Positions 16,039 through 24,377 of a stretch of DNA of 64,000 bases are shown here, in pieces. Under the pieces are notes generated by a model, which was given only the letters and a program-made list of their open reading frames with translations, was not told where the DNA came from and searched no databases. Position 1 is the stretch's first letter, and each line of letters opens with the position of its first letter. The translations under genes were made by a program, and so were the position numbers. This stretch comes from Bacillota bacterium (GTDB taxonomy: Bacteria > Bacillota_I > Bacilli_A > ML615J-28 > CAG-698). Where the stretch lies: assembly GCA_016280895.1 (NCBI GenBank), contig JAEEHM010000093.1, forward strand, positions 38,750 to 102,749, read 5' to 3'.

Positions 16039-18123
16039 ATGGACACATTTAAATTTGATGAATACAAATATGAAAATGATTACGAATTAATTGAAGTAAT
16101 AAATGAAAATGTATGTATAAATAAGATAGAAAAATTTTTTAAAAATAATATTGAAAATTTTGAGTTTGAAACGATATTATCTATTATTATTTGCAAAAGC
16201 GAAGGCTTTTCATTTTTAAAATCAAAAGGAGTGTTTAGAGTTTTTGATAATATTAATAATTCTTTACATGTATTTGATTTATTAGAAAGACTGTTAAAAT
16301 TGAAAAGTAGGATTAATATCGATGAGATATATATAGAAATGAAACTTGAATTCAAAAAAATCGTAGAACCAATTAAAAGAAAAATAGATAAGTATACGAA
16401 TATTGCACTGCATTACAAAGAATTTGCAATACTTGATATTATGTCAATTTGTGCAAAAAAACAGGACTTGATTAGCAATAATTTAAAATCTAAAATTAAA
16501 AATATCAATTTCGATTCTAAAGAAATAAGTTTTGTAGATTATTGTAATGGCGCATCTATATTTATAAGTCTTTTATGTGAACAATCAAATATGTTCAAAA
16601 GTAATACTAAGCACTTATATGCTGATAGAGATTTTAATATTGAAAAAAGTCTCATTTTTTTTAATAAGTTATATAAATTAAGAGAATATGAAATTTATAT
16701 TGACTGCTTTGGATTCAAGGTGTGTAAAAATAATAATACATTTACCTTATCTTCACCAAATAAGGATTTGATGAAATGTATAAGTTGTTGTACAATTTTA
16801 TCTTTTTTTGAAAGAATGAACTCAGCTTACTATACAAGAGATTTTTCAGGTATTAGCTTTTCTGAATTTGTTAATAAAGATAAAGAGTATAAACTAGATA
16901 AAATCATAAAAACTGAATATAAGGATAACTTCAATTATAAAAGATATGTATTTTCTATAACTAATTTATTTGGAAAATTGTTTAAAGAAAACTTTTTATT
17001 TAAGGAGGAAATGACTATTCTTGATGCACTGGCACGTGAATTTGTTGTTCCAGAAGTAAAATTGCTTAATATGAAATTTAGAAATAATTTGAATATTTGG
17101 GATGTTTTCAAATTTAAAAGAATTTTTGATTTGTGGAACGAAAAAATAAAAAGATTAGAATTTTCTGATAATTCTATTTATTTCAATACAGTTTCTCAAA
17201 GGCTAAAACGCTCTGATTTTAATCTTTTATTCAAATATCTATATGACAATGAAGAGAAAATAACTGATATGATTGAAATGATGAACTTTAACGCAGCAAA
17301 TTCTATAAAGGATATTTTGTATAGCCCTTTTGTAGTTTTAGATGATTTTGTATATTTTTCTCCGATTTTAGTTTCACAATCTAATATTCCAGGAAACTGT
17401 ATTTCCGTAGCTAAGTATAAATCTTTGAATGATGAAAACTATAGGATTATAAATAATAGAAATGAATATGTTGAAGAATTATTAAGAAAAGTTTGCGAGC
17501 AAACTAATATTAAATGTAGAGTTGGGGAAATGGATTTTTCGTATAGAGGTATAAAAAGTGATATTGATGTTTTACTATATAATGATGACTATATGATAAT
17601 TGTTGAATGTAAGTCACCAACAGCTTCTACAAATGCATTTGAATTAAGAAAAATTTATTCATATTTAGAGAAGGGCGCTAAGCAACTTGATTTATCTCTT
17701 AAGGCGATGCAGGATGATGACTTTTATAAAAATAAAATGCATGAGTGGAACATACCTATTAGAAAAAGGAAAATATATTCATTGATTTGTAATGCGCAAC
17801 GAGAGTTTAATGGTATTTTTATAAACAATCATCCCGTTAGATCTGTTAAGGAAATGTGTAATTATCTACTTGATGGAACAATAATAGTTTCAAATAATGA
17901 ATATGTTGTTAGAACAAATGATGATGTTTTTGAATCGCTTATAGAATATATTGGAAATAATAGTTTTATTTTTAAGGTGCTTGATTCATTGACTGAGTAT
18001 AAAGAAATGTTTCATATTGAAAATAAGAAATTTGAAATGGAGAACTTTGCATTAGATGCTCGAAATTTGGATTCAATTTTATCAAGAGAGTATGAAAAAC
18101 TAGAACAATCAAAAATTAAATAG
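16039..18123 (+). CDS. Large protein with C-terminal PD-(D/E)xK-like nuclease core
   Basis: 694 residues. Around residues 495-530 it has CRVGEMDFSYRGIKSDIDVL and then DDYMIIVECKSPTAST, the D-x(n)-E-x-K layout of PD-(D/E)xK nucleases. The first 480 residues are helix-rich, Lys/Asn-rich and not recognisable; no helicase or ATPase motif is visible. GAGGGAAA precedes ATG 16039. Low GC and the position between the ugd tail and the TrlF gene suggest a single-gene defence or restriction-like module. Nuclease activity is predicted from motif geometry only. Confidence 0.6.
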   Translation: MDTFKFDEYKYENDYELIEVINENVCINKIEKFFKNNIENFEFETILSIIICKSEGFSFLKSKGVFRVFDNINNSLHVFDLLERLLKLKSRINIDEIYIEMKLEFKKIVEPIKRKIDKYTNIALHYKEFAILDIMSICAKKQDLISNNLKSKIKNINFDSKEISFVDYCNGASIFISLLCEQSNMFKSNTKHLYADRDFNIEKSLIFFNKLYKLREYEIYIDCFGFKVCKNNNTFTLSSPNKDLMKCISCCTILSFFERMNSAYYTRDFSGISFSEFVNKDKEYKLDKIIKTEYKDNFNYKRYVFSITNLFGKLFKENFLFKEEMTILDALAREFVVPEVKLLNMKFRNNLNIWDVFKFKRIFDLWNEKIKRLEFSDNSIYFNTVSQRLKRSDFNLLFKYLYDNEEKITDMIEMMNFNAANSIKDILYSPFVVLDDFVYFSPILVSQSNIPGNCISVAKYKSLNDENYRIINNRNEYVEELLRKVCEQTNIKCRVGEMDFSYRGIKSDIDVLLYNDDYMIIVECKSPTASTNAFELRKIYSYLEKGAKQLDLSLKAMQDDDFYKNKMHEWNIPIRKRKIYSLICNAQREFNGIFINNHPVRSVKEMCNYLLDGTIIVSNNEYVVRTNDDVFESLIEYIGNNSFIFKVLDSLTEYKEMFHIENKKFEMENFALDARNLDSILSREYEKLEQSKIK

Positions 18124-18265
18124 TTATGATTCTTTTATTGTTATTTATCACATCACTCACAAAAATATGAATTTTATGCGAGCCTTTATCATTTTTAGCA
18201 AAAGATAAATCTTTATTTATATTAATAGATTTTAAGTTTAAGATATTAATTAATTCATCAGTCAT
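18116..18265 (-). CDS. Small ORF on the reverse strand with a strong ribosome binding site
   Basis: 49 residues starting MTDELINILNLKSININKDL and ending NNNKRIITI. GAAGGAGGTAAAATG is an excellent ribosome binding site and start, better than that of the longer 62-residue track ORF beginning at 18304. It converges on the nuclease-like gene and overlaps its last bases. The protein matches nothing I know and may be the 5' stub of a lost gene. Confidence 0.35.
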   Translation of the reverse strand: MTDELINILNLKSININKDLSFAKNDKGSHKIHIFVSDVINNNKRIITI

Positions 18266-18373
18266 TTTACCTCCTTCAATGTTTCTACAAAAATATAATA
18301 TCAAAAAAGGTAGATTTATTCAATATGAATCCACCACTTATTTGAAAGGTATAGTCTTAACACCACTTATTTT

Positions 18374-18444
18374 ATGTTAAATGTCAATATTATTTTAACC
18401 AAAAAAGAGAATATTTATTTAACCAATGGGGGACAGGGGAAATG
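18374..18444. repeat. 71-bp IS21-like remnant repeat, copy 1
   Basis: ATGTTAAATGTCAATATTAT onward to GGGGAAATG recurs with only a few changes at 24108-24178. A related segment in the same orientation lies directly upstream of an istA fragment at about 21919-21972. It looks like terminal DNA of an IS21-family element left behind without its transposase. Confidence 0.65.
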
Positions 18445-18478
18445 CTTTAGATTGGTTATATTTTTTATAAATTAAAAG

Positions 18479-18506
18479 TTGACAATATTTTACTGTTGTG
18501 TATAAT
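18479..18506 (+). promoter_or_regulatory. Promoter of the TrlF-like gene
   Basis: TTGACA at 18479-18484, a 16-bp spacer and TATAAT at 18501-18506. An (AAT)n tract follows in the leader at about 18523-18540, before GAAGGAGGAAAT and ATG 18592. Confidence 0.75.
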
Positions 18507-18591
18507 ATATAGTGGGCTTGTAATAATAATAATAATAACATTATTTAATTACTAGCTAAAAAAGAATATTTTATAAAAAGAAGGAGGAAAT

Positions 18592-21500
18592 ATGAACGAA
18601 ATAGGTTCGATTTGGAGAAGGTGGGATTTTCATGTACATACGCCATACTCTCTATTAAATAATGAATTTGGTGATTGCGATGATGAGGAAATTTGGGATA
18701 AATATGTTCACACATTATATGTGAAAGCAATTTCACTTTCAATAGGTGCTATATTTTTGACAGATTATTTTATTATAGAAGGTTATGAGAAAGTAGTTTC
18801 CATTATAAAAAATCAAGAAAGAATGAAAAAAATTTTTGCGAATGAAATTAAAAAGGATTCTAATTTTTTAACAAAAGTAAATAAAATAGCAATTTTTCCT
18901 AATATAGAATTTAGAACGAGTGATACAATTAATCAAAATAAAGTACAAGTGCACGTCTTGTTTTCTAACGAATTAGCATCTAATACGATAAAAAAATATT
19001 TTTTGAAAATGTTATATTGCGATTTATCTGGAAATAAATGGTATTGTGATTTAGATGACTTAAAAAAACTTGGTGAATATTGTGATGAACGTGGAATTGG
19101 CAATTTGGTTGGGCACAATCGTTTAAAACTTGGAATGAATAATTTTTCAGTTAAAATTGATGATGTCAAAAAATATTTAGAAGATAAAAGATTTGAAGGA
19201 AAATACATTATTGTTAGTGTCGTAGAAGACTTGGATACACTTAATTGGCAAAATCAATCTGGTAGCTTGAGAGTAAAATATCGACAATTAAGTCAAGCGG
19301 TTTTTACCTCAAATGATAATAATATAAAATGGTTTAAATCTGAAGAATGCGAAAAAACCATAGGTAAAACTTTGCCTTGTATAACTGGCTCTGATTGTCA
19401 TAATTTTGAAGATATGTTTGAATCAAATAATTTGAAGTATTGTTGGGTTAAATCTGACACAACTTTTAGAGGACTAAAAGATTCTTTAAAGAATTCGGAA
19501 GAAAGAATTTATATTGGTGAAAAACCAATTGATATTGCTTTACAAGAAAAAAGAAAATCATATACGATAAAATCTATAGACATATATACTGACAGTTTAG
19601 AATCACAAAAACATTGGATAAATGGACACCTTGATTTTAATCCAGGAATGATATCAATAATTGGAAATAAAGGAAGTGGTAAAAGCGCTATTTCTGATAT
19701 TATATCTTATCTTGGTAACACTTCAAAAGAGTCATATTTTTCTTTTTTGAGACGCGATAGATTTTTTGACAAAACTAATAAATACGCAAATAATTACAAA
19801 GGATATTTAACGTTTTATGATGGTGCTAAAACTGAGGAAAAAATAATAAAAGAGAATGGCTACGATTCAGAAAAAATTGAACGAGTCATGTATTTACCAC
19901 AAAGATATATAGAAAATACCTGTAATGACATTAATAGAACCTATTTCAAGAATGAAATCGAAGGTTTAATCTTTTCATATATCGATGATCTAGATAAAAA
20001 TGGCTGTAAGAATCTAACAGAATTAATTAATAAGAAATTTTCAACAATCAATATTGAAATAGAGACTTTAAAAGTTAAAATTAATGACATAAATAAGGAT
20101 ATTGTAGAAAAAGAAAGAAAGTTAACATTAGAATTTAGAAACCACTTAAGTTTGAATAAGCAAGAAATTTTGCAAAAAATTGAAAATCATAAAAGATCTA
20201 AGCCTGAACAAATAGAAAAACCATTATTAGATGACAATAACAAGTATTTGATTTTATACTCAAGGTGTAGCCAGTTGAAAAAAACTGTTCTTGAAGATCA
20301 TAATATGGAGTATACAAAATACGAAAAAATAACTGATGAACTCAATTCTATAGATTATATTATTAATATCGAAAATGAAGTAAAAAAACGAATTATTGAA
20401 TTAAACAATTTGTATAAAAACCATAATGATCAATACAATTTGGACATTAATTGTGAAGTATCATTAGTAAAGAATGAAGAAAAAGAATTTAATGAGTATT
20501 ATAAGAGATTAAACGATGATCAAGCTAAATTAAGGGAAAAATTGGTAAAAATTGACAATGAAAGTTCTATTTATGATATTGACAACACAAAGTATGAAGA
20601 AATTGAAAATAAAATAAAACTGATTTCTAATTACTTTGCGAAAGAAGCTGCCATAGACGAAATATTTGAAGAACTATCAAAAAAAATATCTACGCAGCAA
20701 GCTCAATACCAAGCAAATCAAGAAGAAATTAAAAAATGGGATTTAATTGATTATGGTCTTAAAAACGGAAATAGTATAATTCCATATGAGAACTCTCTAA
20801 AAGGAATACAAACCCAAATCGATTATGTAAATAATGAATTACCAAATGAAATAAACAAGCTTAAAAATAAGCAAATTGAATTAATAAATGAACTTTATGA
20901 AAAACTTGTTTTGAAAAGAAATTCATTAAGAGAATTGTACGAGGCTGTTCAAAACAAAGTAAATAGTGTACTGGAAGATGGACTTGATAAAATGACATTT
21001 GATTCAGTAATTGCATTTGATTCTGCCCTTATAAAAAAGATTGATATGATGGTTAACCATCGAGTGTCTTCGAAGTATTCTGATTTATCATATTTAGAGA
21101 ATATAGTTCCTAAAATTGATTTTAATGACAAACAATCAACGATTTCATTTATAAAAGAACAATTTGGTAATTTATGCAACGATCTTAACTGCTTTTATAA
21201 AAATATGTTAAAGGATAATAATCAGGTTGATTTTTATAATCTATTATCTAAATTGGATTATTTAAGTGTTCAATATGATTTAAAGATGAATAATAAGGCC
21301 TTGGATCAATTATCGCCTGGCGAAAAAGGAATAGTCTTATTAATCTTTTACCTTGCATTGGATAAGGGAAATAAAACGTTAATTATTGATCAACCAGAAG
21401 ATAATTTAGACAATCAGTCTATTTTTGAGAGATTAACAAAATTAATAGTGATGGCAAAGAAAAACAGGCAAATAATCGTGGTGACACATAATCCAAATAT

Positions 21501-21684
21501 AGCAGTAGCTTGTGATTCTGAGCAGATCATATACGCATCAATTGATCAAAACACAAATAAAATATCATATGAATCTGGTTCAATAGAAAACCCGACAATA
21601 TCAAAGCATATTGTGGATGTTTTAGAAGGAACATTACCTGCATTTTGTTATCGAGAATCTAAATATGATGTAGGTGATAAATAA
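18592..21684 (+). CDS. TrlF-like PHP-domain plus SMC/ABC-type ATPase
   Basis: 1030 residues. The N-terminal region is a PHP metal-dependent phosphoesterase domain: DFHVHTPYS near residue 12, LTDYFIIEGYEKV near 55, FPNIEFRT near 105 and TGSDCHNFEDMF near 265. Then follows IIGNKGSGKSAISDIISYLG (Walker A, about 355), a long coiled-coil region (about 470-800), and DQLSPGEKGIVLLIF with LIIDQPEDNLDNQSI (signature and Walker B, about 905-940). This is the TrlF-family layout, found in defence islands. It probably couples DNA sensing by the ATPase to cleavage by PHP. The start is set by a perfect AAGGAGG. It is a single-gene module. Confidence 0.85.
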   Translation: MNEIGSIWRRWDFHVHTPYSLLNNEFGDCDDEEIWDKYVHTLYVKAISLSIGAIFLTDYFIIEGYEKVVSIIKNQERMKKIFANEIKKDSNFLTKVNKIAIFPNIEFRTSDTINQNKVQVHVLFSNELASNTIKKYFLKMLYCDLSGNKWYCDLDDLKKLGEYCDERGIGNLVGHNRLKLGMNNFSVKIDDVKKYLEDKRFEGKYIIVSVVEDLDTLNWQNQSGSLRVKYRQLSQAVFTSNDNNIKWFKSEECEKTIGKTLPCITGSDCHNFEDMFESNNLKYCWVKSDTTFRGLKDSLKNSEERIYIGEKPIDIALQEKRKSYTIKSIDIYTDSLESQKHWINGHLDFNPGMISIIGNKGSGKSAISDIISYLGNTSKESYFSFLRRDRFFDKTNKYANNYKGYLTFYDGAKTEEKIIKENGYDSEKIERVMYLPQRYIENTCNDINRTYFKNEIEGLIFSYIDDLDKNGCKNLTELINKKFSTINIEIETLKVKINDINKDIVEKERKLTLEFRNHLSLNKQEILQKIENHKRSKPEQIEKPLLDDNNKYLILYSRCSQLKKTVLEDHNMEYTKYEKITDELNSIDYIINIENEVKKRIIELNNLYKNHNDQYNLDINCEVSLVKNEEKEFNEYYKRLNDDQAKLREKLVKIDNESSIYDIDNTKYEEIENKIKLISNYFAKEAAIDEIFEELSKKISTQQAQYQANQEEIKKWDLIDYGLKNGNSIIPYENSLKGIQTQIDYVNNELPNEINKLKNKQIELINELYEKLVLKRNSLRELYEAVQNKVNSVLEDGLDKMTFDSVIAFDSALIKKIDMMVNHRVSSKYSDLSYLENIVPKIDFNDKQSTISFIKEQFGNLCNDLNCFYKNMLKDNNQVDFYNLLSKLDYLSVQYDLKMNNKALDQLSPGEKGIVLLIFYLALDKGNKTLIIDQPEDNLDNQSIFERLTKLIVMAKKNRQIIVVTHNPNIAVACDSEQIIYASIDQNTNKISYESGSIENPTISKHIVDVLEGTLPAFCYRESKYDVGDK

Positions 21685-21916
21685 AAACAATAGACAATCA
21701 AAAATAGTTAAATGCTTGATAAAAAACAATATAAAAAGAAATACATATGAGCAAATACAATCCTTATTAAAAGTTTTGATGCATCTATTTATAAAACGAC
21801 TAAGGATTCTATAACTGTTAGCATTTATGACTAAGCACTTTAGTCGAAAACTAACTCCTTTTATAGCTGCATTTGATTAACCACTATTATCAATGACTAT
21901 GAAGGAGTTTTTTTAT
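21685..21916. other. Intergenic stretch with a candidate terminator
   Basis: No open frame is convincing. AACTCCTT at 21851-21858 can pair with AAGGAGTT at 21902-21909, which is followed by a T run, a long-loop terminator candidate. CGACTAA and TTAGTCG form another inverted pair just before it. Confidence 0.45.
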
Positions 21917-21918
21917 TT

Positions 21919-22028
21919 GTGTTAAATATATAATAAAGATAACCAAAAAGTGGAAAGTTAATTTTACCAATTAATTGTCCATAGGTTATCTTTTTTGATA
22001 TACTATACACATATGGAGGATAAAAATT
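21919..22028. mobile_element. IS21-like element end upstream of istA remnant
   Basis: GTTAAATATATAATAAAGAT then AACCAAAAAGTGGAAAGTTA resembles the 71-bp repeats at 18374 and 24108. GATAACC (21938-21944) pairs with GGTTATC (21984-21990), which is followed by T6, a terminator-like hairpin often seen at IS ends that blocks read-in transcription. A TATACT -10 and GGAGG lead into the istA start. Confidence 0.55.
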
Positions 22029-22192
22029 ATGAATATGTGTATTAGTACTAAATTAGCAGAATTTAAACACTGAATATTAAACCAAACTTTAGTGAATTAT
22101 CAAGATTATTGGGTGTAGATCGTCATACATTAAAGAAGCACTATGAAGCAGGAGGAGTTAAGCCAAGAAAGAAAAGACAATATAATGTGTAA
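22029..22192 (+). pseudogene. istA transposase fragment (IS21 family)
   Basis: ATG 22029 opens NMCISTKLAEFKH then stops; in the +2 frame it continues NIKPNFSELSRLLGVDRHTL and KKHYEAGGVKPRKKRQ, the helix-turn-helix N-terminus of IS21 IstA. Restoring one A in the AAAC run would join the two parts. The catalytic DDE domain and istB are absent, so the element is dead. Confidence 0.75.
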
Positions 22193-22219
22193 AAAACCGA
22201 ACAATTAATGCAAAAAGTC

Positions 22220-22248
22220 TTTACATAAAAATTACAATATGGTAAAAT
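22220..22248 (+). promoter_or_regulatory. Promoter of the AAA ATPase/RloB-like pair
   Basis: TTTACA at 22220-22225, a 17-bp spacer and TAAAAT at 22243-22248, less than 20 bp before ATG 22267 with AGAGGTG as ribosome binding site. The 5' untranslated leader is very short. Confidence 0.6.
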
Positions 22249-22266
22249 TATGTAGAGGTGTTAACA

Positions 22267-23583
22267 ATGAAGAAACTATTACAATTTTCAACATACGGAA
22301 TTAAAAATATTGAGAACATGATTACTCTTGATTTTGCTAACCAAACAATTGAAAAGGGTATTCAAAAAACTAATAATGTTAAAGGAATTTTTGGCTATAA
22401 TGGAGCTGGTAAAAGTGCCATTATCACTTCAGTTGATTTTTATAATAAAATTGTTTGTAATCCTAATTATTTGGTACAAAATGATACTAAAGATAATTTG
22501 AGCAAATTAGTCAATTATATTAGAAATGAATTTTATATTTCTGCATTATTTGAATTTGACAAAGGCATTGTCATAAAACATACTATAAAATTAGTTAAAG
22601 GTGAAATTATATCTGATTTTGTTATTTCTGAGGAATGCATTTCTATGTCAATGGGGCGAACACTTAATGATAAGTTTAAACCAATTATTGAGAAAAGAGA
22701 AAACGAAATCTATATTGAAGACAAAATCAAAAATGCTTCAACTCGAAATTATGAATTTTCATTAAATGATTTAAAATACAGTTCAATAGTTCAAAGCATG
22801 ATGCAACAAATAATTGATCATGATAAAGAAGAAAACAATAGCGAGTTCTCTGTATTAGAAAAAATAGCTTTATCTCTTTATTCAAGTGTTAATAGTATAT
22901 TGGTTTATATGCAAGAAACAGATATACACAATAATTATAAAATTGACAATAACATTTTGAAGGACTTAATTAGTAGAGTAGAAAAAATTAAAGTTGATTT
23001 GACTGATTTTACCGAAGTTTATACAAGCGATACTATTGTTCCTAAATCTGAATTTGAAAACTATGAGAAAGAAAATAAAAAGCTAGAAAGATTTATCAAA
23101 TACTTTAAGCCAGATTTGAAGGAAATCAAATTAATACCTAGTGAAAATAGAAATGTATATAATGTAAGAAAATTATTTGTATATGAGAATTATCGTGTTG
23201 AACTAGAATTTGAGTCTTCAGGAATAAAACAATTAGTTAAACTATATTCTTATCTAGAAAAATGTGCTAAGGGAAGAATTGTATTTGTTGATGAAATTGA
23301 TACAAATATAAATGCAGTTTATTTTGAAAAACTAGTATCATTCTTTAAAAATTATGGAAAAGGACAATTGATATTTACTACTCATAATATTGAAGTAATG
23401 AAGGCATTAAAGAATCAAAGTAGATCTATTGCTGTTTTAGGCGTTGATAATAAATTAGATACATGGGTAAGTAAAGGAAACAAATCTCCAATTAATGATT
23501 ATATAAATGGAGACTTCCCTAATTCACCAATGAATATTGAAGATTTTGACTTTATTAATATTTTTATGGGTGATGAAAAATGA
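22267..23583 (+). CDS. AAA (RloA/OLD-like) ATPase
   Basis: 438 residues from ATG 22267; the track start GTG 22258 is part of the AGAGGTG ribosome binding site. GIFGYNGAGKSAIITSVDFY is Walker A near residue 45, GIKQLVKLYSYLEKC the signature-like segment near 325, and GRIVFVDEIDTNINAVYFEK Walker B near 340, followed by FTTHNIEV. This is the AAA_15/AAA_21 type of defence ATPase (RloA, AriA, OLD relatives). The next gene starts with a four-base overlap (ATGA), so they form a pair, probably sensor ATPase plus effector. Confidence 0.82.
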   Translation: MKKLLQFSTYGIKNIENMITLDFANQTIEKGIQKTNNVKGIFGYNGAGKSAIITSVDFYNKIVCNPNYLVQNDTKDNLSKLVNYIRNEFYISALFEFDKGIVIKHTIKLVKGEIISDFVISEECISMSMGRTLNDKFKPIIEKRENEIYIEDKIKNASTRNYEFSLNDLKYSSIVQSMMQQIIDHDKEENNSEFSVLEKIALSLYSSVNSILVYMQETDIHNNYKIDNNILKDLISRVEKIKVDLTDFTEVYTSDTIVPKSEFENYEKENKKLERFIKYFKPDLKEIKLIPSENRNVYNVRKLFVYENYRVELEFESSGIKQLVKLYSYLEKCAKGRIVFVDEIDTNINAVYFEKLVSFFKNYGKGQLIFTTHNIEVMKALKNQSRSIAVLGVDNKLDTWVSKGNKSPINDYINGDFPNSPMNIEDFDFINIFMGDEK

Positions 23584-24065
23584 TAAAATTAGTTTTTATT
23601 ATGGAAACCCGTTCATCCAATAGATCAGATTGGATGTACATAAAATCTTCAATTGATTATTTTTATAAACCAAGAACATTTGCCTTAGACAAAATATTTG
23701 CTACCACAAAATCTGAGCTTATTAGCCAAGACACAAGAATTAAAAGTAAAATAGATGATCCAACAAGAGAAGTAAAGGTTATAATTGTTGCTTATTATGA
23801 TAGGGAAGAAGATTTGAATGATAAAATAATAAAGTATTGTAATGATAATGATTACGATTTGGTTTGGATGAATTTAGATGTCGAAGATGTCTATTTAGGA
23901 AAACAAGTGCTAGATAATCGTAAAAAATCTGAAGCGATTAATTTCCAATCTAAAAAGCATAAATTGCTTCCAAAACTTACTGGACTTGCAAACACTTCCC
24001 CTTCGAAGACAAGACATACAACAAATTTGCTTTTAGTATTGGATAAATATATAGCAAGAAATTAG
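23580..24065 (+). CDS. Small RloB/TOPRIM-like partner of the AAA ATPase
   Basis: 161 residues. KLVFIMETRSSNRSDWMYIK at the start, VIIVAYYDREEDLNDKI near residue 75 and WMNLDVEDVYLGKQ near 100 resemble the acidic positions of RloB and TOPRIM-like nuclease partners, though ME replaces the usual EG and the fit is not tight. ATGA overlap with the ATPase gene implies translational coupling and fixed stoichiometry. A predicted effector nuclease is reasonable; an antitoxin-like regulator cannot be excluded. Confidence 0.5.
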   Translation: MIKLVFIMETRSSNRSDWMYIKSSIDYFYKPRTFALDKIFATTKSELISQDTRIKSKIDDPTREVKVIIVAYYDREEDLNDKIIKYCNDNDYDLVWMNLDVEDVYLGKQVLDNRKKSEAINFQSKKHKLLPKLTGLANTSPSKTRHTTNLLLVLDKYIARN

Positions 24066-24107
24066 CATAAAAGTTACATAATTGTAATTTTTGTGTTCGT
24101 TTTAAAC

Positions 24108-24178
24108 ATGTTAAATGTCAATATTATTTTAACCGAAAAAGAGAATATTAATTTAACCAATGGGGGATAGGGGAAATG
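24108..24178. repeat. 71-bp IS21-like remnant repeat, copy 2
   Basis: Matches 18374-18444 in the same orientation along its full 71 bases with about three visible differences (for example GGGGATAGGGG for GGGGACAGGGG). It lies about 40 bp after the RloB-like stop. Confidence 0.65.
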
Positions 24179-24292
24179 TGTCTGAAGTATTTTATTCTTT
24201 AGAAACAAAGAAAACGAGAAATGGAACCTAAATCTTTGCCTAATAAAAACAAACTTTGCTTAAAAATGATACAAAAATAGGCAAATTGCTTT

Positions 24293-24359
24293 AAAACCTT
24301 GGGTTTAGTCGTAAAAACCTTGGGTTTCGTTTGTAAAACCTTGGGTTTGATGGTATAAT
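24293..24359 (+). promoter_or_regulatory. Promoter with three 21-bp-spaced operator repeats
   Basis: AAAACCTTGGGTTT occurs at 24293-24306, 24314-24327 and 24335-24348, exactly 21 bp apart, so on the same face of the helix. Each is an imperfect palindrome (AAACC-TTG-GGTTT). The third copy lies between TTGTAA (24331-24336, -35) and TATAAT (24354-24359, -10, 17-bp spacing) of the lipoprotein gene promoter. This is the layout of cooperative repressor binding. The regulator is unknown. Confidence 0.7.
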
Positions 24360-24377
24360 AAACACAAGAGGTGCATT

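Noticed and set aside
18523-18540. (AAT)n tract in the TrlF leader as a phase-variable switch
   Set aside because: Six or so trinucleotide units in an untranslated leader of very AT-rich DNA; it would not change a reading frame and can arise by chance.
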